A stretch of DNA of 64,000 nt from Amblyomma americanum (taxonomy: Eukaryota > Arthropoda > Arachnida > Ixodida > Ixodidae). Positions 10,191 to 22,514 of this stretch are shown here, piece after piece. Each line of letters begins with the position of its first letter. Within the stretch, counting starts at the first letter, position 1. Position numbers and translations under genes: made by a program. The notes beneath the pieces are model-generated. The model ran no database searches and was not told where the DNA came from. It saw nothing but the letters and a program-made list of their open reading frames with translations. The DNA is taken from NCBI RefSeq assembly GCF_052857255.1, contig NC_135504.1:142068121-142132120 (forward strand), given 5' to 3'.

Positions 10191-12410
10191 GAAACTCCGC
10201 GTTGGAGAAAGTCCGCGTTGGAGAAAGTCCGCGTTGGAGAGTGTCCGCGATGGAGAAACTCCGCGCTGGAGAAACTCCGTGGTGGGGAAACTTCGCGTAG
10301 GCGAAACGGCGCGTTGGAGAAGCTCCGCGTTGGAGAAACACCGCGCTTGAAACACACCGCACTGGAGAAACTCCGCGTTGGAGAAAGTCCGCGTTGGAGA
10401 AAGTCCACGTTGGAGAAAGTCCGCGTTGGAGAAACTCCGCGTTCAAGAAAGTCCGCGTTGGAGAAAGTCCGCGCTGGAGAAACTCCGCGTTGTATAAACT
10501 CCGCGCTGGAGAAACTCCGCGATGCAGAACCTCCGCGACGGACAAACTCCGCGATGGAGAAACTCCGCGTTGGAGAAAAGTCAGCTCTGGAGAAACTCTA
10601 CGCTGAAGAAACTCCGCGCTAGAGCAACTCCGCGTTCGAGAAACTCCGCGCTGGAGAAACTCCGTGCTGCGTAAAATCTGCGCTGGAGAAACTCTGGGCT
10701 GGAGAAACTCCGTGTTGGAGAAACTCCGCGCTGGAGAAACTTCGCGTTGGAGGAACTGCGCGTTGGAGAAACTCCGCGTTGGAGAAAGTCCGCGTTGGAG
10801 AAAGTCCGCGTTGGAGAGTGTCCGCGATGGAGAAACTCCGCGCTGGAGAAACTCCGTGGTGGGGAAACTTCGCGTAGGAGAAACGGCGCGTTGGAGAAGC
10901 TCCGCGTTGGAGAAACACCGCGCTTGAAACACACCGCGCTGGAGAAACTCCGCGTTGGAGAAAGTCCGCGTTGGAGAAGGTCCGCGTTGGAGAAAGTCCG
11001 CGTTGGAGAAAGTTCGCGCTGGAGAAACTGCGCGTTGGAGAAACTGCGCGTTGGAGAAACTCCGCGTTGGAGAAACTCTGCGTTGGAGAAAGTCCGCGTT
11101 GGAGAAAGTCCGCGTTGGTGAGAGTCCGCGATGGAGAAACTCCGCGCTGGAGAAACTGCGCGTTTGAGAAACTCCGAACTGGAGAAACTGCGCGATGGAA
11201 ACAATCCGCGCTGGAGAAACTCCGCGCTGAAGAAACTCTGTGTAGGAGAAACTCCGTGTTGGAGAAACTCCGCGTTGGAGAAACTCCGCTTTGGAGAAAG
11301 TCCGCGTTGGAGAAAGTCCGCGTTGGAGAGTCCGCGATGGAGAAACTCCGCGCTGGAGAAAAATCGGGCTGGAGAAACTTCGTGTTGGAGAAACTCCGCG
11401 TTTGAGAAACTCCGAACTGGAGAAGCTCCGCGCTGGAGATTCTCCGCGGTGGAGAAACTCCGCGCTGGAGAAACTCCGCGCTTGAAACACACCACGGTGG
11501 AGAAACTCCGCGTTGGAGAAAGTCCGCGTTGGAGAAGGTCCGCGTTGGAGAAAGTCCGCGTTTTAGAACGTCCGCGCTGGAGAAACTCCGCGTTGTTTAA
11601 ACTCCGCGATGAAGAAAATCCGCGACGGACAAACTCCGCGATGGAGAAACTCCGCGTTGGAGAAAAGTCCGCTCTGGAGAAACTCTACGCTGGAGAAACT
11701 CCGCGCTGGAGCAACTCCGCGTTGGAGAAACTCCGCGCTGGAGAAACTCCGTGCTGCATAAAATGTGCGCTGGAGAAACTCCGGGCTGGAGAAACTCCGC
11801 GCTGGAGAAACTCCGTGCTGGACAAACTCCGCGCTGGAGAAACTTCGCGTTGGAGAAACTGCGCGTTGGAGAAACTCCGCGTTGGAGAAGATCCGCGTTG
11901 GAGAAAGTCCGCGTTGGAGAAAGTCCGCGTTGGAGAAACTCCGCGTTGAAGAAAGTCCGCGTTGGAGAAAGTCCGCGCTGGAGAAACTCCGCGTTGTATA
12001 AACTCCGCGATGAAGAAAGTCCGCGACGGACAAACTCCGCGATGGAGAAACTCCGCGTTGGAGAAAAGACCGCTCTGGAGAAACTCTACACTGGAGAAAC
12101 TCCGCGCTGTAGCAACTCCGCGTTGGAGAAACTCCGCGCTGGAGAAACTCCGTGCTGGACAAACTCCGCGCTGGAGAAACTCCGTGTTGGAGAAACTCCG
12201 CGCTGGAGAAACTTCGCGTTGGAGAAACTGCGCGTTGGAGAAAGTCCGCGTCGGAGAAGGTCCGCGTTGGAGAATGTCCGCGTTGGAGAAGGTCCGCGTT
12301 GGAGAAAGTCCACGTTGGAGAAAGTCCGCGTTGGAGAAACTCCGCGTTCAAGAAAGTCCGCGTTGGAGAAAGTCCGCGCTGGAGAAACTCCGCGTTGTAT
12401 AAACTCCGCG
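10190..12410 (+). repeat. 2.3-kb segmental repeat, unit C1
   Basis: This recurs at 12,480-14,715 at offset 2,289, rising to 2,305 after one monomer is missing here near 11.59 kb. Both units share the private variant GTTTTAGAACG (near 11,560 and 13,849), seen nowhere else in the window. Its 10,380-11,480 part also matches 1,990-3,090. Confidence 0.85.
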
Positions 12411-12911
12411 CTGGAGAAACTCCGCGCTGGAGAAACTTCGCGTTGGAGAAACTGCGCGTTGGAGAAACTCCGCGTTGGAGAAACTCCGCGTTGGAGAAAG
12501 TCCGCGTTGGAGAAAGTCCGCGTTGGAGAGTGTCCGCGATGGAGAAACTCCGCGCTGGAGAAACTCCGTGGTGGGGAAACTTCGCGTAGGCGAAACGGCG
12601 CGTTGGAGAAGCTCCGCGTTGGAGAAACACCGCGCTTGAAACACACCGCACTGGAGAAACTCCGCGTTGGAGAAAGTCCGCGTTGGAGAAAGTCCACGTT
12701 GGAGAAAGTCCGCGTTGGAGAAACTCCGCGTTCAAGAAAGTCCGCGTTGGAGAAAGTCCGCGCTGGAGAAACTCCGCGTTGTATAAACTCCGCGCTGGAG
12801 AAACTCCGCGATGCAGAACCTCCGCGACGGACAAACTCCGCGATGGAGAAACTCCGCGTTGGAGAAAAGTCAGCTCTGGAGAAACTCTACGCTGAAGAAA
12901 CTCCGCGCTAG
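11751..12911 (+). other. Longest plus-strand open frame (386 codons), judged non-coding
   Basis: The frame encodes variants of LEKLRVGETPRWRNSA. Plus-strand frames are much shorter than minus-strand ones. The canonical plus cycle has eight single-base routes to a stop (in TTG, GAG, AAA, GGA, GAA, TGG twice, AGA), whereas the minus cycle has three (in GGA, GAG, CAA). The strand bias is thus expected from the monomer itself. Confidence 0.85.
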
Positions 12912-15900
12912 AGCAACTCCGCGTTCGAGAAACTCCGCGCTGGAGAAACTCCGTGCTGCGTAAAATCTGCGCTGGAGAAACTCTGGGCTGGAGAAACTCC
13001 GTGTTGGAGAAACTCCGCGCTGGAGAAACTTCGCGTTGGAGGAACTGCGCGTTGGAGAAACTCCGCGTTGGAGAAAGTCCGCGTTGGAGAAAGTCCGCGT
13101 TGGAGAGTGTCCGCGATGGAGAAACTCCGCGCTGGAGAAACTCCGTGGTGGGGAAACTTCGCGTAGGAGAAACGGCGCGTTGGAGAAGCTCCGCGTTGGA
13201 GAAACACCGCGCTTGAAACACACCGCGCTGGAGAAACTCCGCGTTGGAGAAAGTCCGCGTTGGAGAAGGTCCGCGTTGGAGAAAGTCCGCGTTGGAGAAA
13301 GTTCGCGCTGGAGAAACTGCGCGTTGGAGAAACTGCGCGTTGGAGAAACTCCGCGTTGGAGAAACTCTGCGTTGGAGAAAGTCCGCGTTGGAGAAAGTCC
13401 GCGTTGGTGAGAGTCCGCGATGGAGAAACTCCGCGCTGGAGAAACTGCGCGTTTGAGAAACTCCGAACTGGAGAAACTGCGCGATGGAAACAATCCGCGC
13501 TGGAGAAACTCCGCGCTGAAGAAACTCCGTGTAGGAGAAACTCCGTGTTGGAGAAACTCCGCGTTGGAGAAACTCCGCTTTGGAGAAAGTCCGCGTTGGA
13601 GAAAGTCCGCGTTGGAGAGTCCGCGATGGAGAAACTCCGCGCTGGAGAAAAATCGGGCTGGAGAAACTCCGTGTTGGAGAAACTCCGCGTTTGAGAAACT
13701 CCGAACTGGAGAAGCTCCGCGCTGGAGATTCTCCGCGGTGGAGAAACTCCGCGCTGGAGAAACCCCGCGCTTGAAACACACCACGGTGGAGAAACTCCGC
13801 GTTGGAGAAAGTCCGCGTTGGAGAAGGTCCGCGTTGGAGAAAGTCCGCGTTTTAGAACGTCCGCGCTGGAGAAACTCCGCGTTGTATAAACTCCGCGCTG
13901 GAGAAACTCCGCGATGAAGAAAATCCGCGACGGACAAACTCCGCGATGGAGAAACTCCGCGTTGGAGAAAAGTCCGCTCTGGAGAAACTCTACGCTGGAG
14001 AAACTCCGCGCTGGAGCAACTCCGCGTTGGAGAAACTCCGCGCTGGAGAAACTCCGTGCTGCATAAAATGTGCGCTGGAGAAACTCCGGGCTGGAGAAAC
14101 TCCGCGCTGGAGAAACTCCGTGCTGGACAAACTCCGCGCTGGAGAAACTTCGCGTTGGAGAAACTGCGCGTTGGAGAAACTCCGCGTTGGAGAAGATCCG
14201 CGTTGGAGAAAGTCCGCGTTGGAGAAAGTCCGCGTTGGAGAAACTCCGCGTTGAAGAAAGTCCGCGTTGGAGAAAGTCCGCGCTGGAGAAACTCCGCGTT
14301 GTATAAACTCCGCGATGAAGAAAGTCCGCGACGGACAAACTCCGCGATGGAGAAACTCCGCGTTGGAGAAAAGACCGCTCTGGAGAAACTCTACACTGGA
14401 GAAACTCCGCGCTGTAGCAACTCCGCGTTGGAGAAACTCCGCGCTGGAGAAACTCCGTGCTGGACAAACTCCGCGCTGGAGAAACTCCGTGTTGGAGAAA
14501 CTCCGCGCTGGAGAAACTTCGCGTTGGAGAAACTGCGCGTTGGAGAAAGTCCGCGTCGGAGAAGGTCCGCGTTGGAGAATGTCCGCGTTGGAGAAGGTCC
14601 GCGTTGGAGAAAGTCCACGTTGGAGAAAGTCCGCGTTGGAGAAACTCCGCGTTCAAGAAAGTCCGCGTTGGAGAAAGTCCGCGCTGGAGAAACTCCGCGT
14701 TGTATAAACTCCGCGCTGGAGAAACTCCGCGATGGAGAACCTCCGCGACGGACAAACTCCGCGATGGAGAAACTCCGCGTTGGAGAAAAGTCCGCTCTGG
14801 AGAAACTCTACGCTGAAGAAACTCCGCGCTAGAGCAACTCCGCGTTCGAGAAACTCCGCGCTGGAGAAACTCCGTGCTGCATAAAATCTGCGCTGGAGAA
14901 AATCCGGGCTGGAGAAACTCCGTGTTGGAGAAACTCCGCGCTGGAGAAACTTCGCGTTGGAGAAACTGCGCGTTGGAGAAACTCCGCGTTGGAGAAACTC
15001 CGCGTTGGAGAAAGTCCGCGTTGGAGAGTGTCCGCGATGGAGAAACTCCGCGCTGGAGAAACTCCGAGGTGGGGAAACTTCGCGTAGGAGAAACGGCGCG
15101 TTGGAGAAGCTCCGCGTTGGAGAAACACCGCGCTTGAAACACACCGCGCTGGAGAAACTCCGCGTTGGAGAAAGTCCGCGTTGGAGAAGGTCCGCGTTGG
15201 AGAAAGTCCGCGTTGGAGAAAGTCCGCGCTGGAGAAACTGCGCGTTGGAGAAACTGCGCGTTGGAGAAACTCCGCGTTGGAGAAACTCTGCGTTGGAGAA
15301 AGTCCGCGTTGGAGAAAGTCCGCGTTGGTGAGAGTCCGCGATGGAGAAACTCCGAACTGGAGAAACTCCGCGATGGAGACAATCCGCGCTGGAGAAACTC
15401 CGCGCTGAAGAAACTCCGTGTAGGAGAAACTCCGTGTTGGAGAAACTCCGCGTTGGAGAAACTCCGCTTTGGAGAAAGTCCGCGTTGGAGAAAGTCCGCG
15501 TTGGAGAAAGTCCGCGTTGGAGAGTCCGCGATGGAGAAACTCCGCGCTGGAGAAAAATCGGGCTGGAGAAACTCCGTGTTGGAGAAACTCCGTGTTTGAG
15601 AAACTCCGAACTGGAGAAGCTCCGCGCTGGAGATTCTCCGCGGTGGAGAAACTCCGCGCTGGAGAAACTTCGTGTTGGAGAAACTCTGTGTTGGAGAAAT
15701 TCCGCCTTGGAGAAACTTCGCTTTGAAGAAACGGCGCGTTGGAGAAACTAGGCGTTAGAGAAACTCCGCGCTTGAAACACACCACGCTGGAGAAACTCCG
15801 CGTTGGAGAAAATCCGCGTCGGAGAAGGTCCGCGATGGAGAAACTCCGCGTTGGAGAAACTCCGTGTTGTAGAAACTCCGCTTTGGAGAAACTTCGCGTT

Positions 15901-17504
15901 GAAAAAACGGCGCGTTGGAGATTCTCCGCGTTGGAGAAACTCCGCACTTGAAACACACCTCGCTGGAGAAACTCCGCGTTGGAGAAAGTCCGCGTTGGAG
16001 AAGGTCCGCGTTGGAGAAAGTCCGCGTTGGAGAAAGTCCGCGTTGGAGAAACTCCGCGTTGAAGAAAGTCCGCGTTGGAGAAAGTCCGCGCTGGAGAAAC
16101 TCCGCGTTGTATAAACTCCGCGATGAAGAAAGTCCGCGACGGACAAACTCCGCGATGGAGAAACTCCGCGTTGGAGAAAAGTCCGCTCTGGAGAAACTCT
16201 ACGCTGGAGAAACTCCGCGATGGAGACACTCCGCGCAGGAGAAACTCCGCGCTGGAGAAACTCCGCGCTGGAGAAACTCCGTGTTGGAGAAACTCCGCGA
16301 TGAAGAAAATCCGCGACGGACAAACTCCGCGATGGAGAAACTCCGCGTTGGAGAAAAGTCCGCTCTGGAGAAACTCTACGCTGGAGAAACTCCGCGCTGG
16401 AGCAACTCCGCGTTGGAGAAACTCCGCGCTGGAGAAACTCCGTGCTGCATAAAATGTGCGCTGGAGAAACTCCGGGCTGGAGAAACTCCGCGCTGGAGAA
16501 ACTCCGTGCTAGACAAACTCCGCGCTGGAGAAACTTCGCGTTGGAGAAACTGCGCGTTGGAGAAACTCCGCGTTGGAGAAACTCCGCGTTGGAGAAAGTC
16601 CGCGTTGGAGAAATTCCGCGTTGGAGAGAGTCTGCGATGGAGAAATTCCGCGCTGGAGAAACTCCGCGTTTGAGAAACTCCGAACTCTAGAAACTCCGCG
16701 ATGGAGACACTCCGCGCTGGAGAAACTCCGCGTTGGAGAAAGTCCGCGTTGGAGAAGATCCGCGTTGGAGAAAGTCCGCGTTGGAGAAAGTCCGCGTTGG
16801 AGAAACTCCGCGTTGAAGAAAGTCCGCGTTGGAGAAAGTCCGCGCTGGAGAAACTCCGCGTTGTATAAACTCCGCGATGAAGAAAGTCCGCGACGGACAA
16901 ACTCCGCGATGGAGAAACTCCGCGTTGGAGAAAAGACCGCTCTGGAGAAACTCTACACTGGAGAAACTCCGCGCTGTAGCAACTCCGCGTTGGAGAAACT
17001 CCGCGCTGGAGAAACTCCGTGCTGGACAAACTCCGCGCTGGAGAAACTCCGTGTTGGAGAAACTCCGCGCTGGAGAAACTTCGCGTTGGAGAAACTGCGC
17101 GTTGGAGAAAGTCCGCGTCGGAGAAGGTCCGCGTTGGAGAATGTCCGCGTTGGAGAAGGTCCGCCTTGGAGAAAGTCCACGTTGGAGAAAGTCCGCGTTG
17201 GAGAAACTCCTCGTTCAAGAAATCCGCGTTGGAGAAAGTCCGCGCTGGAGAAACTCCGCGTTGTATAAACTCCGCGCTGGAGAAACTCCGCGATGGAGAA
17301 CCTCCGCGACGGACAAACTCCGCGATGGAGAAACTCCGCGTTGGAGAAAAGTCCGCTCTGGAGAAACTCTACGCTGAAGAAACTCCGCGCTAGAGCAACT
17401 CCGCGTTCGAGAAACTCCGCGCTGGAGAAACTCCGTGCTGCATAAAATCTGCGCTGGAGAAAATCCGGGCTGGAGAAACTCCGTGTTGGAGAAACTCCGC
17501 GCTG
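12430..17504 (+). repeat. 5-kb segmental repeat, unit D1
   Basis: This is the first unit of the largest regular family in the window. The offset to the next unit is 5,075 bp up to about 14,380 and 5,010 bp after it. The 65-bp step is four monomers, including the AAAAGACC 17-mer and GTAGCAACTCC, that are present here at 14,366-14,430 and missing from D2. ATAAAATCTG at 14881 recurs at 19891 and 24901. TCTAGA at 16686-16691 recurs at 21696 and 26529. Confidence 0.9.
12480..14715 (+). repeat. 2.3-kb segmental repeat, unit C2
   Basis: This is the tandem partner of 10,190-12,410, sharing GTTTTAGAACG. It is also the first part of the 5-kb repeat family: 12,430-14,380 recurs at 17,505-19,455 (offset 5,075). 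The 2.3-kb and 5-kb duplications therefore overlap and record successive events. Confidence 0.85.
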
Positions 17505-20500
17505 GAGAAACTTCGCGTTGGAGAAACTGCGCGTTGGAGAAACTCCGCGTTGGAGAAACTCCGCGTTGGAGAAAGTCCGCGTTGGAGAAAGTCCGCGTTG
17601 GAGAGTGTCCGCGATGGAGAAACTCCGCGCTGGAGAAACTCCGTGGTGGGGAAACTTCGCGTAGGCGAAACGGCGCGTTGGAGAAGCTCCGCGTTGGAGA
17701 AACACCGCGCTTGAAACACACCGCACTGGAGAAACTCCGCGTTGGAGAAAGTCCGCGTTGGAGAAAGTCCACGTTGGAGAAAGTCCGCGTTGGAGAAACT
17801 CCGCGTTCAAGAAAGTCCGCGTTGGAGAAAGTCCGCGCTGGAGAAACTCCGCGTTGTATAAACTCCGCGCTGGAGAAACTCCGCGATGGAGAACCTCCGC
17901 GACGGACAAACTCCGCGATGGAGAAACTCCGCGTTGGAGAAAAGTCAGCTCTGGAGAAACTCTACGCTGAAGAAACTCCGCGCTAGAGCAACTCCGCGTT
18001 CGAGAAACTCCGCGCTGGAGAAACTCCGTGCTGCGTAAAATCTGCGCTGGAGAAACTCTGGGCTGGAGAAACTCCGTGTTGGAGAAACTCCGCGCTGGAG
18101 AAACTTCGCGTTGGAGGAACTGCGCGTTGGAGAAACTCCGCGTTGGAGAAAGTCCGCGTTGGAGAAAGTCCGCGTTGGAGAGTGTCCGCGATGGAGAAAC
18201 TCCGCGCTGGAGAAACTCCGTGGTGGGGAAACTTCGCGTAGGAGAAACGGCGCGTTGGAGAAGCTCCGCTTTGGAGAAACACCGCGCTTGAAACACACCG
18301 CGCTGGAGAAACTCCGCGTTGGAGAAAGTCCGCGTTGGAGAAGGTCCGCGTTGGAGAAAGTCCGCGTTGGAGAAAGTCCGCGCTGGAGAAACTGCGCGTT
18401 GGAGAAACTGCGCGTTGGAGAAACTCCGCGTTGGAGAAACTCTGCGTTGGAGAAAGTCCGCGTTGGAGAAAGTCCGCGTTGGTGAGAGTCCGCGATGGAG
18501 AAACTCCGCGCTGGAGAAACTGCGCGTTTGAGAAACTCCGAACTGGAGAAACTGCGCGATGGAAACAATCCGCGCTGGAGAAACTCCGCGCTGAAGAAAC
18601 TCCGTGTAGGAGAAACTCCGTGTTGGAGAAACTCCGCGTTGGAGAAACTCCGCTTTGGAGAAAGTCCGCGTTGGAGAAAGTCCGCGTTGGAGAGTCCGCG
18701 ATGGAGAAACTCCGCGCTGGAGAAAAATCGGGCTGGAGAAACTCCGTGTTGGAGAAACTCCGCGTTTGAGAAACTCCGAACTGGAGAAGCTCCGCGCTGG
18801 AGATTCTCCGCGGTGGAGAAACTCCGCGCTGGAGAAACTCCGCGCTTGAAACACACCACGGTGGAGAAACTCCGCGTTGGAGAAAGTCCGCGTTGGAGAA
18901 GGTCCGCGTTGGAGAAAGTCCGCGTTGGAGAACGTCCGCGCTGGAGAAACTCCGCGTTGTATAAACTCCGCGCTGGAGAAACTCCGCGATGAAGGAAATC
19001 CGCGACGGACAAACTCCACGATGGAGAAACTCCGCGTTGGAGAAAAGTCCGCTCTGGAGAAACTCTACGCTGGAGAAACTCCGCGCTGGAGCAACTCCGC
19101 GTTGGAGAAACTCCGCGCTGGAGAAACTCCGTGCTGCATAAAATGTGCGCTGGAGAAACTCCGGGCTGGAGAAACTCCGCACTGGAGAAACTCCGTGCTG
19201 GACAAACTCCGCGCTGGAGAAACTTCGCGTTGGAGAAACTGCGCGTTGGAGAAACTCCGCGTTGGAGAAGATCCGCGTTGGAGAAAGTCCGCGTTGGAGA
19301 AAGTCCGCGTTGGAGAAACTCCGCGTTGAAGAAAGTCCGCGTTGGAGAAAGTCCGCGCTGGAGAAACTCCGCGTTGTATAAACTCCGCGATGAAGAAAGT
19401 CCGCGACGGACAAACTCCGCGATGGAGAAACTCCGCGTTGGAGAAACTCCGCGCTGGAGAAACTCCGTGCTGGACAAACTCCGCGCTGGAGAAACTCCGT
19501 GTTGGAGAAACTCCGCGCTGGAGAAACTTCGCGTTGGAGAAACTGCGCGTTGGAGAAAGTCCGCGTCGGAGAAGGTCCGCGTTGGAGAATGTCCGCGTTG
19601 GAGAAGGTCCGCGTTGGAGAAAGTCCACGTTGGAGAAAGTCCGCGTTGGAGAAACTCCGCGTTCAAGAAAGTCCGCGTTGGAGAAAGTCCGCGCTGGAGA
19701 AACTCCGCGTTGTATAAACTCCGCGCTGGAGAAACTCCGCGATGGAGAACCTCCGCGACGGACAAACTCCGCGATGGAGAAACTTCGCGTTGGAGAAAAG
19801 TCCGCTCTGGAGAAACTCTACGCTGAAGAAACTCCGTGCTAGAGCAACTCCGCGTTCGAGAAACTCCGCGCTGGAGAAACTCCGTGCTGCATAAAATCTG
19901 CGCTGGAGAAAATCCGGGCTGGAGAAACTCCGTGTTGGAGAAACTCCGCGCTGGAGAAACTTCGCGTTGGAGAAACTGCGCGTTGGAGAAACTCCGCGTT
20001 GGAGAAACTCCGCGTTGGAGAAAGTCCGCGTTGGAGAGTGTCCGCGATGGAGAAACTCCGCGCTGGAGAAACTCCGTGGTGGGGAAACTTCGCGTAGGAG
20101 AAACGGCGCGTTGGAGAAGCTCCGCGTTGGAGAAACACCGCGCTTGAAACACACCGCGCTGGAGAAACTCCGCGTTGGAGAAAGTCCGCGTTGGAGAAGG
20201 TCCGCGTTGGAGAAAGTCCGCGTTGGAGAAAGTCCGCGCTGGAGAAACTGCGTGTTGGAGAAACTGCGCGTTGGAGAAACTCCGCGTTGGAGAAACTCTG
20301 CGTTGGAGAAAGTCCGCGTTGGAGAAAGTCCGCGTTGGTGAGAGTCCGCGATGGAGAAACTCCGAACTGGAGAAACTCCGCGATGGAGACAATCCGCGCT
20401 GGAGAAACTCCGCGCTGAAGAAACTCCGTGTAGGAGAAACTCCGTGTTGGAGAAACTCCGCGTTGGAGAAACTCCGCTTTGGAGAAAGTCCGCGTTGGAG

Positions 20501-22514
20501 AAAGTCCGCGTTGGAGAAAGTCCGCGTTGGAGAGTCCGCGATGGAGAAACTCCGCGCTGGAGAAAAATCGGGCTGGAGAAACTCCGTGTTGGAGAAACTC
20601 CGCGTTTGAGAAACTCCGAACTGGAGAAGCTCCGCGCTGGAGATTCTCCGCGGTGGAGAAACTCCGCGCTGGAGAAACTTCGTGTTGGAGAAACTCTGTG
20701 TTGGAGAAATTCCGCCTTGGAGAAACTTCGCTTTGAAGAAACGGCGCATTGGAGAAACTCCGCGTTAGAGAAACTCCGCGCTTGAAACACACCACGCTGG
20801 AGGAACTCCGCGTTGGAGAAAATCCGCGTCGGAGAAGGTCCGCGTTGGAGAAACGCCGCGTTGGAGAAACTCCGTGTTGTAGAAACTCCGCTTTGGAGAA
20901 ACTTCGCGTTGAAAAAACGGCGCGTTGGAGATTCTCCGCGTTGGAGAAACTCCGCACTTGAAACACACCTCGCTGGAGAAACTCCGCGTTGGAGAAAGTC
21001 CGCGTTGGAGAAGGTCCGCGTTGGAGAAAGTCCGCGTTGGAGAAAGTCCGCGTTGGAGAAACTCCGCGTTGAAGAAAGTCCGCGTTGGAGAAAGTCCGCG
21101 CTGGAGAAACTCCGCGTTGTATAAACTCCGCGATGAAGAAAGTCCGCGACGGACAAACTCCGCGATGGAGAAACTCCGCGTTGGAGAAAAGTCCGCTCTG
21201 GAGAAACTCTACGCTGGAGAAACTCCGCGATGGAGACACTCCGCGCAGGAGAAACTCCGCGCTGGAGAAACTCCGCGCTGGAGAAACTCCGTGTTGGAGA
21301 AACTCCGCGATGAAGAAAATCCGCGACGGACAAACTCCGCGATGGAGAAACTCCGCGTTGGAGAAAAGTCCGCTCTGGAGAAACTCTACGCTGGAGAAAC
21401 TCCGCGCTGGAGCAACTCCGCGTTGGAGAAACTCCGCGCTGGAGAAACTCCGTGCTGCATAAAATGTGCGCTGGAGAAACTCCGGGCTGGAGAAACTCCG
21501 CGCTGGAGAAACTCCGTGCTGGACAAACTCCGCGCTGGAGAAACTTCGCGTTGGAGAAACTGCGCGTTGGAGAAACTCCGCGTTGGAGAAACTCCGCGTT
21601 GGAGAAAGTCCGCGTTGGAGAAATTCCGCGTTGGAGAGAGTCTGCGATGGAGAAATTCCGCGCTGGAGAAACTCCGCGTTTGAGAAACTCCGAACTCTAG
21701 AAACTCCGCGATGGAGACACTCCGCGCTGGAGAAACTCCGCGTTGGAGAAAGTCCGCGTTGGAGAAGATCCGCGTTGGAGAAAGTCCGCGTTGGAGAAAG
21801 TCCGCGTTGGAAAAACTCCGCGTTGAAGAAAGTCCGCGTTGGAGAAAGTCCGCGCTGGAGAAACTCCGCGTTGTATAAACTCCGCGATGAAGAAAGTCCG
21901 CGACGGACAAACTCCGCGATGGAGAAACTCCGCGTTGGAGAAAAGACCGCTCTGGAGAAACTCTACACTGGAGAAACTCCGCGCTGTAGCAACTCCGCGT
22001 TGGAGAAACTCCGCGCTGGAGAAACTCCGTGCTGGACAAACTCCGCGCTGGAGAAACTCCGTGTTGGAGAAACTCCGCGCTGGAGAAACTTCGCGTTGGA
22101 GAAACTGCGCGTTGGAGAAAGTCCGCGTCGGAGAAGGTCCGCGTTGGAGAATGTCCGCGTTGGAGAAGGTCCGCCTTGGAGAAAGTCCACGTTGGAGAAA
22201 GTCCGCGTTGGAGAAACTCCTCGTTCAAGAAATCCGCGTTGGAGAAAGTCCGCGCTGGAGAAACTCCGCGTTGTATAAACTCCGCGCTGGAGAAACTCCG
22301 CGATGGAGAACCTCCGCGACGGACAAACTCCGCGATGGAGAAACTCCGCGTTGGAGAAAAGTCCGCTCTGGAGAAACTCTACGCTGAAGAAACTCCGCGC
22401 TAGAGCAACTCCGCGTTCGAGAAACTCCGCGCTGGAGAAACTCCGTGCTGCATAAAATCTGCGCTGGAGAAAATCCGGGCTGGAGAAACTCCGTGTTGGA
22501 GAAACTCCGCGCTG
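17505..22514 (+). repeat. 5-kb segmental repeat, unit D2
   Basis: This unit is nearly identical to the next at offset 5,010. D2 and D3 share changes absent from D1, for example CTGCGTGTTGG near 20,250/25,260 where D1 has CTGCGCGTTGG, and both lack the 65-bp segment. D2 and D3 are therefore closer to each other than to D1. Both carry CTCCTCGTTCAAGAAATCC (a 15-mer) near 22.2/27.1 kb, as does D1 near 17.2 kb. Confidence 0.9.
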
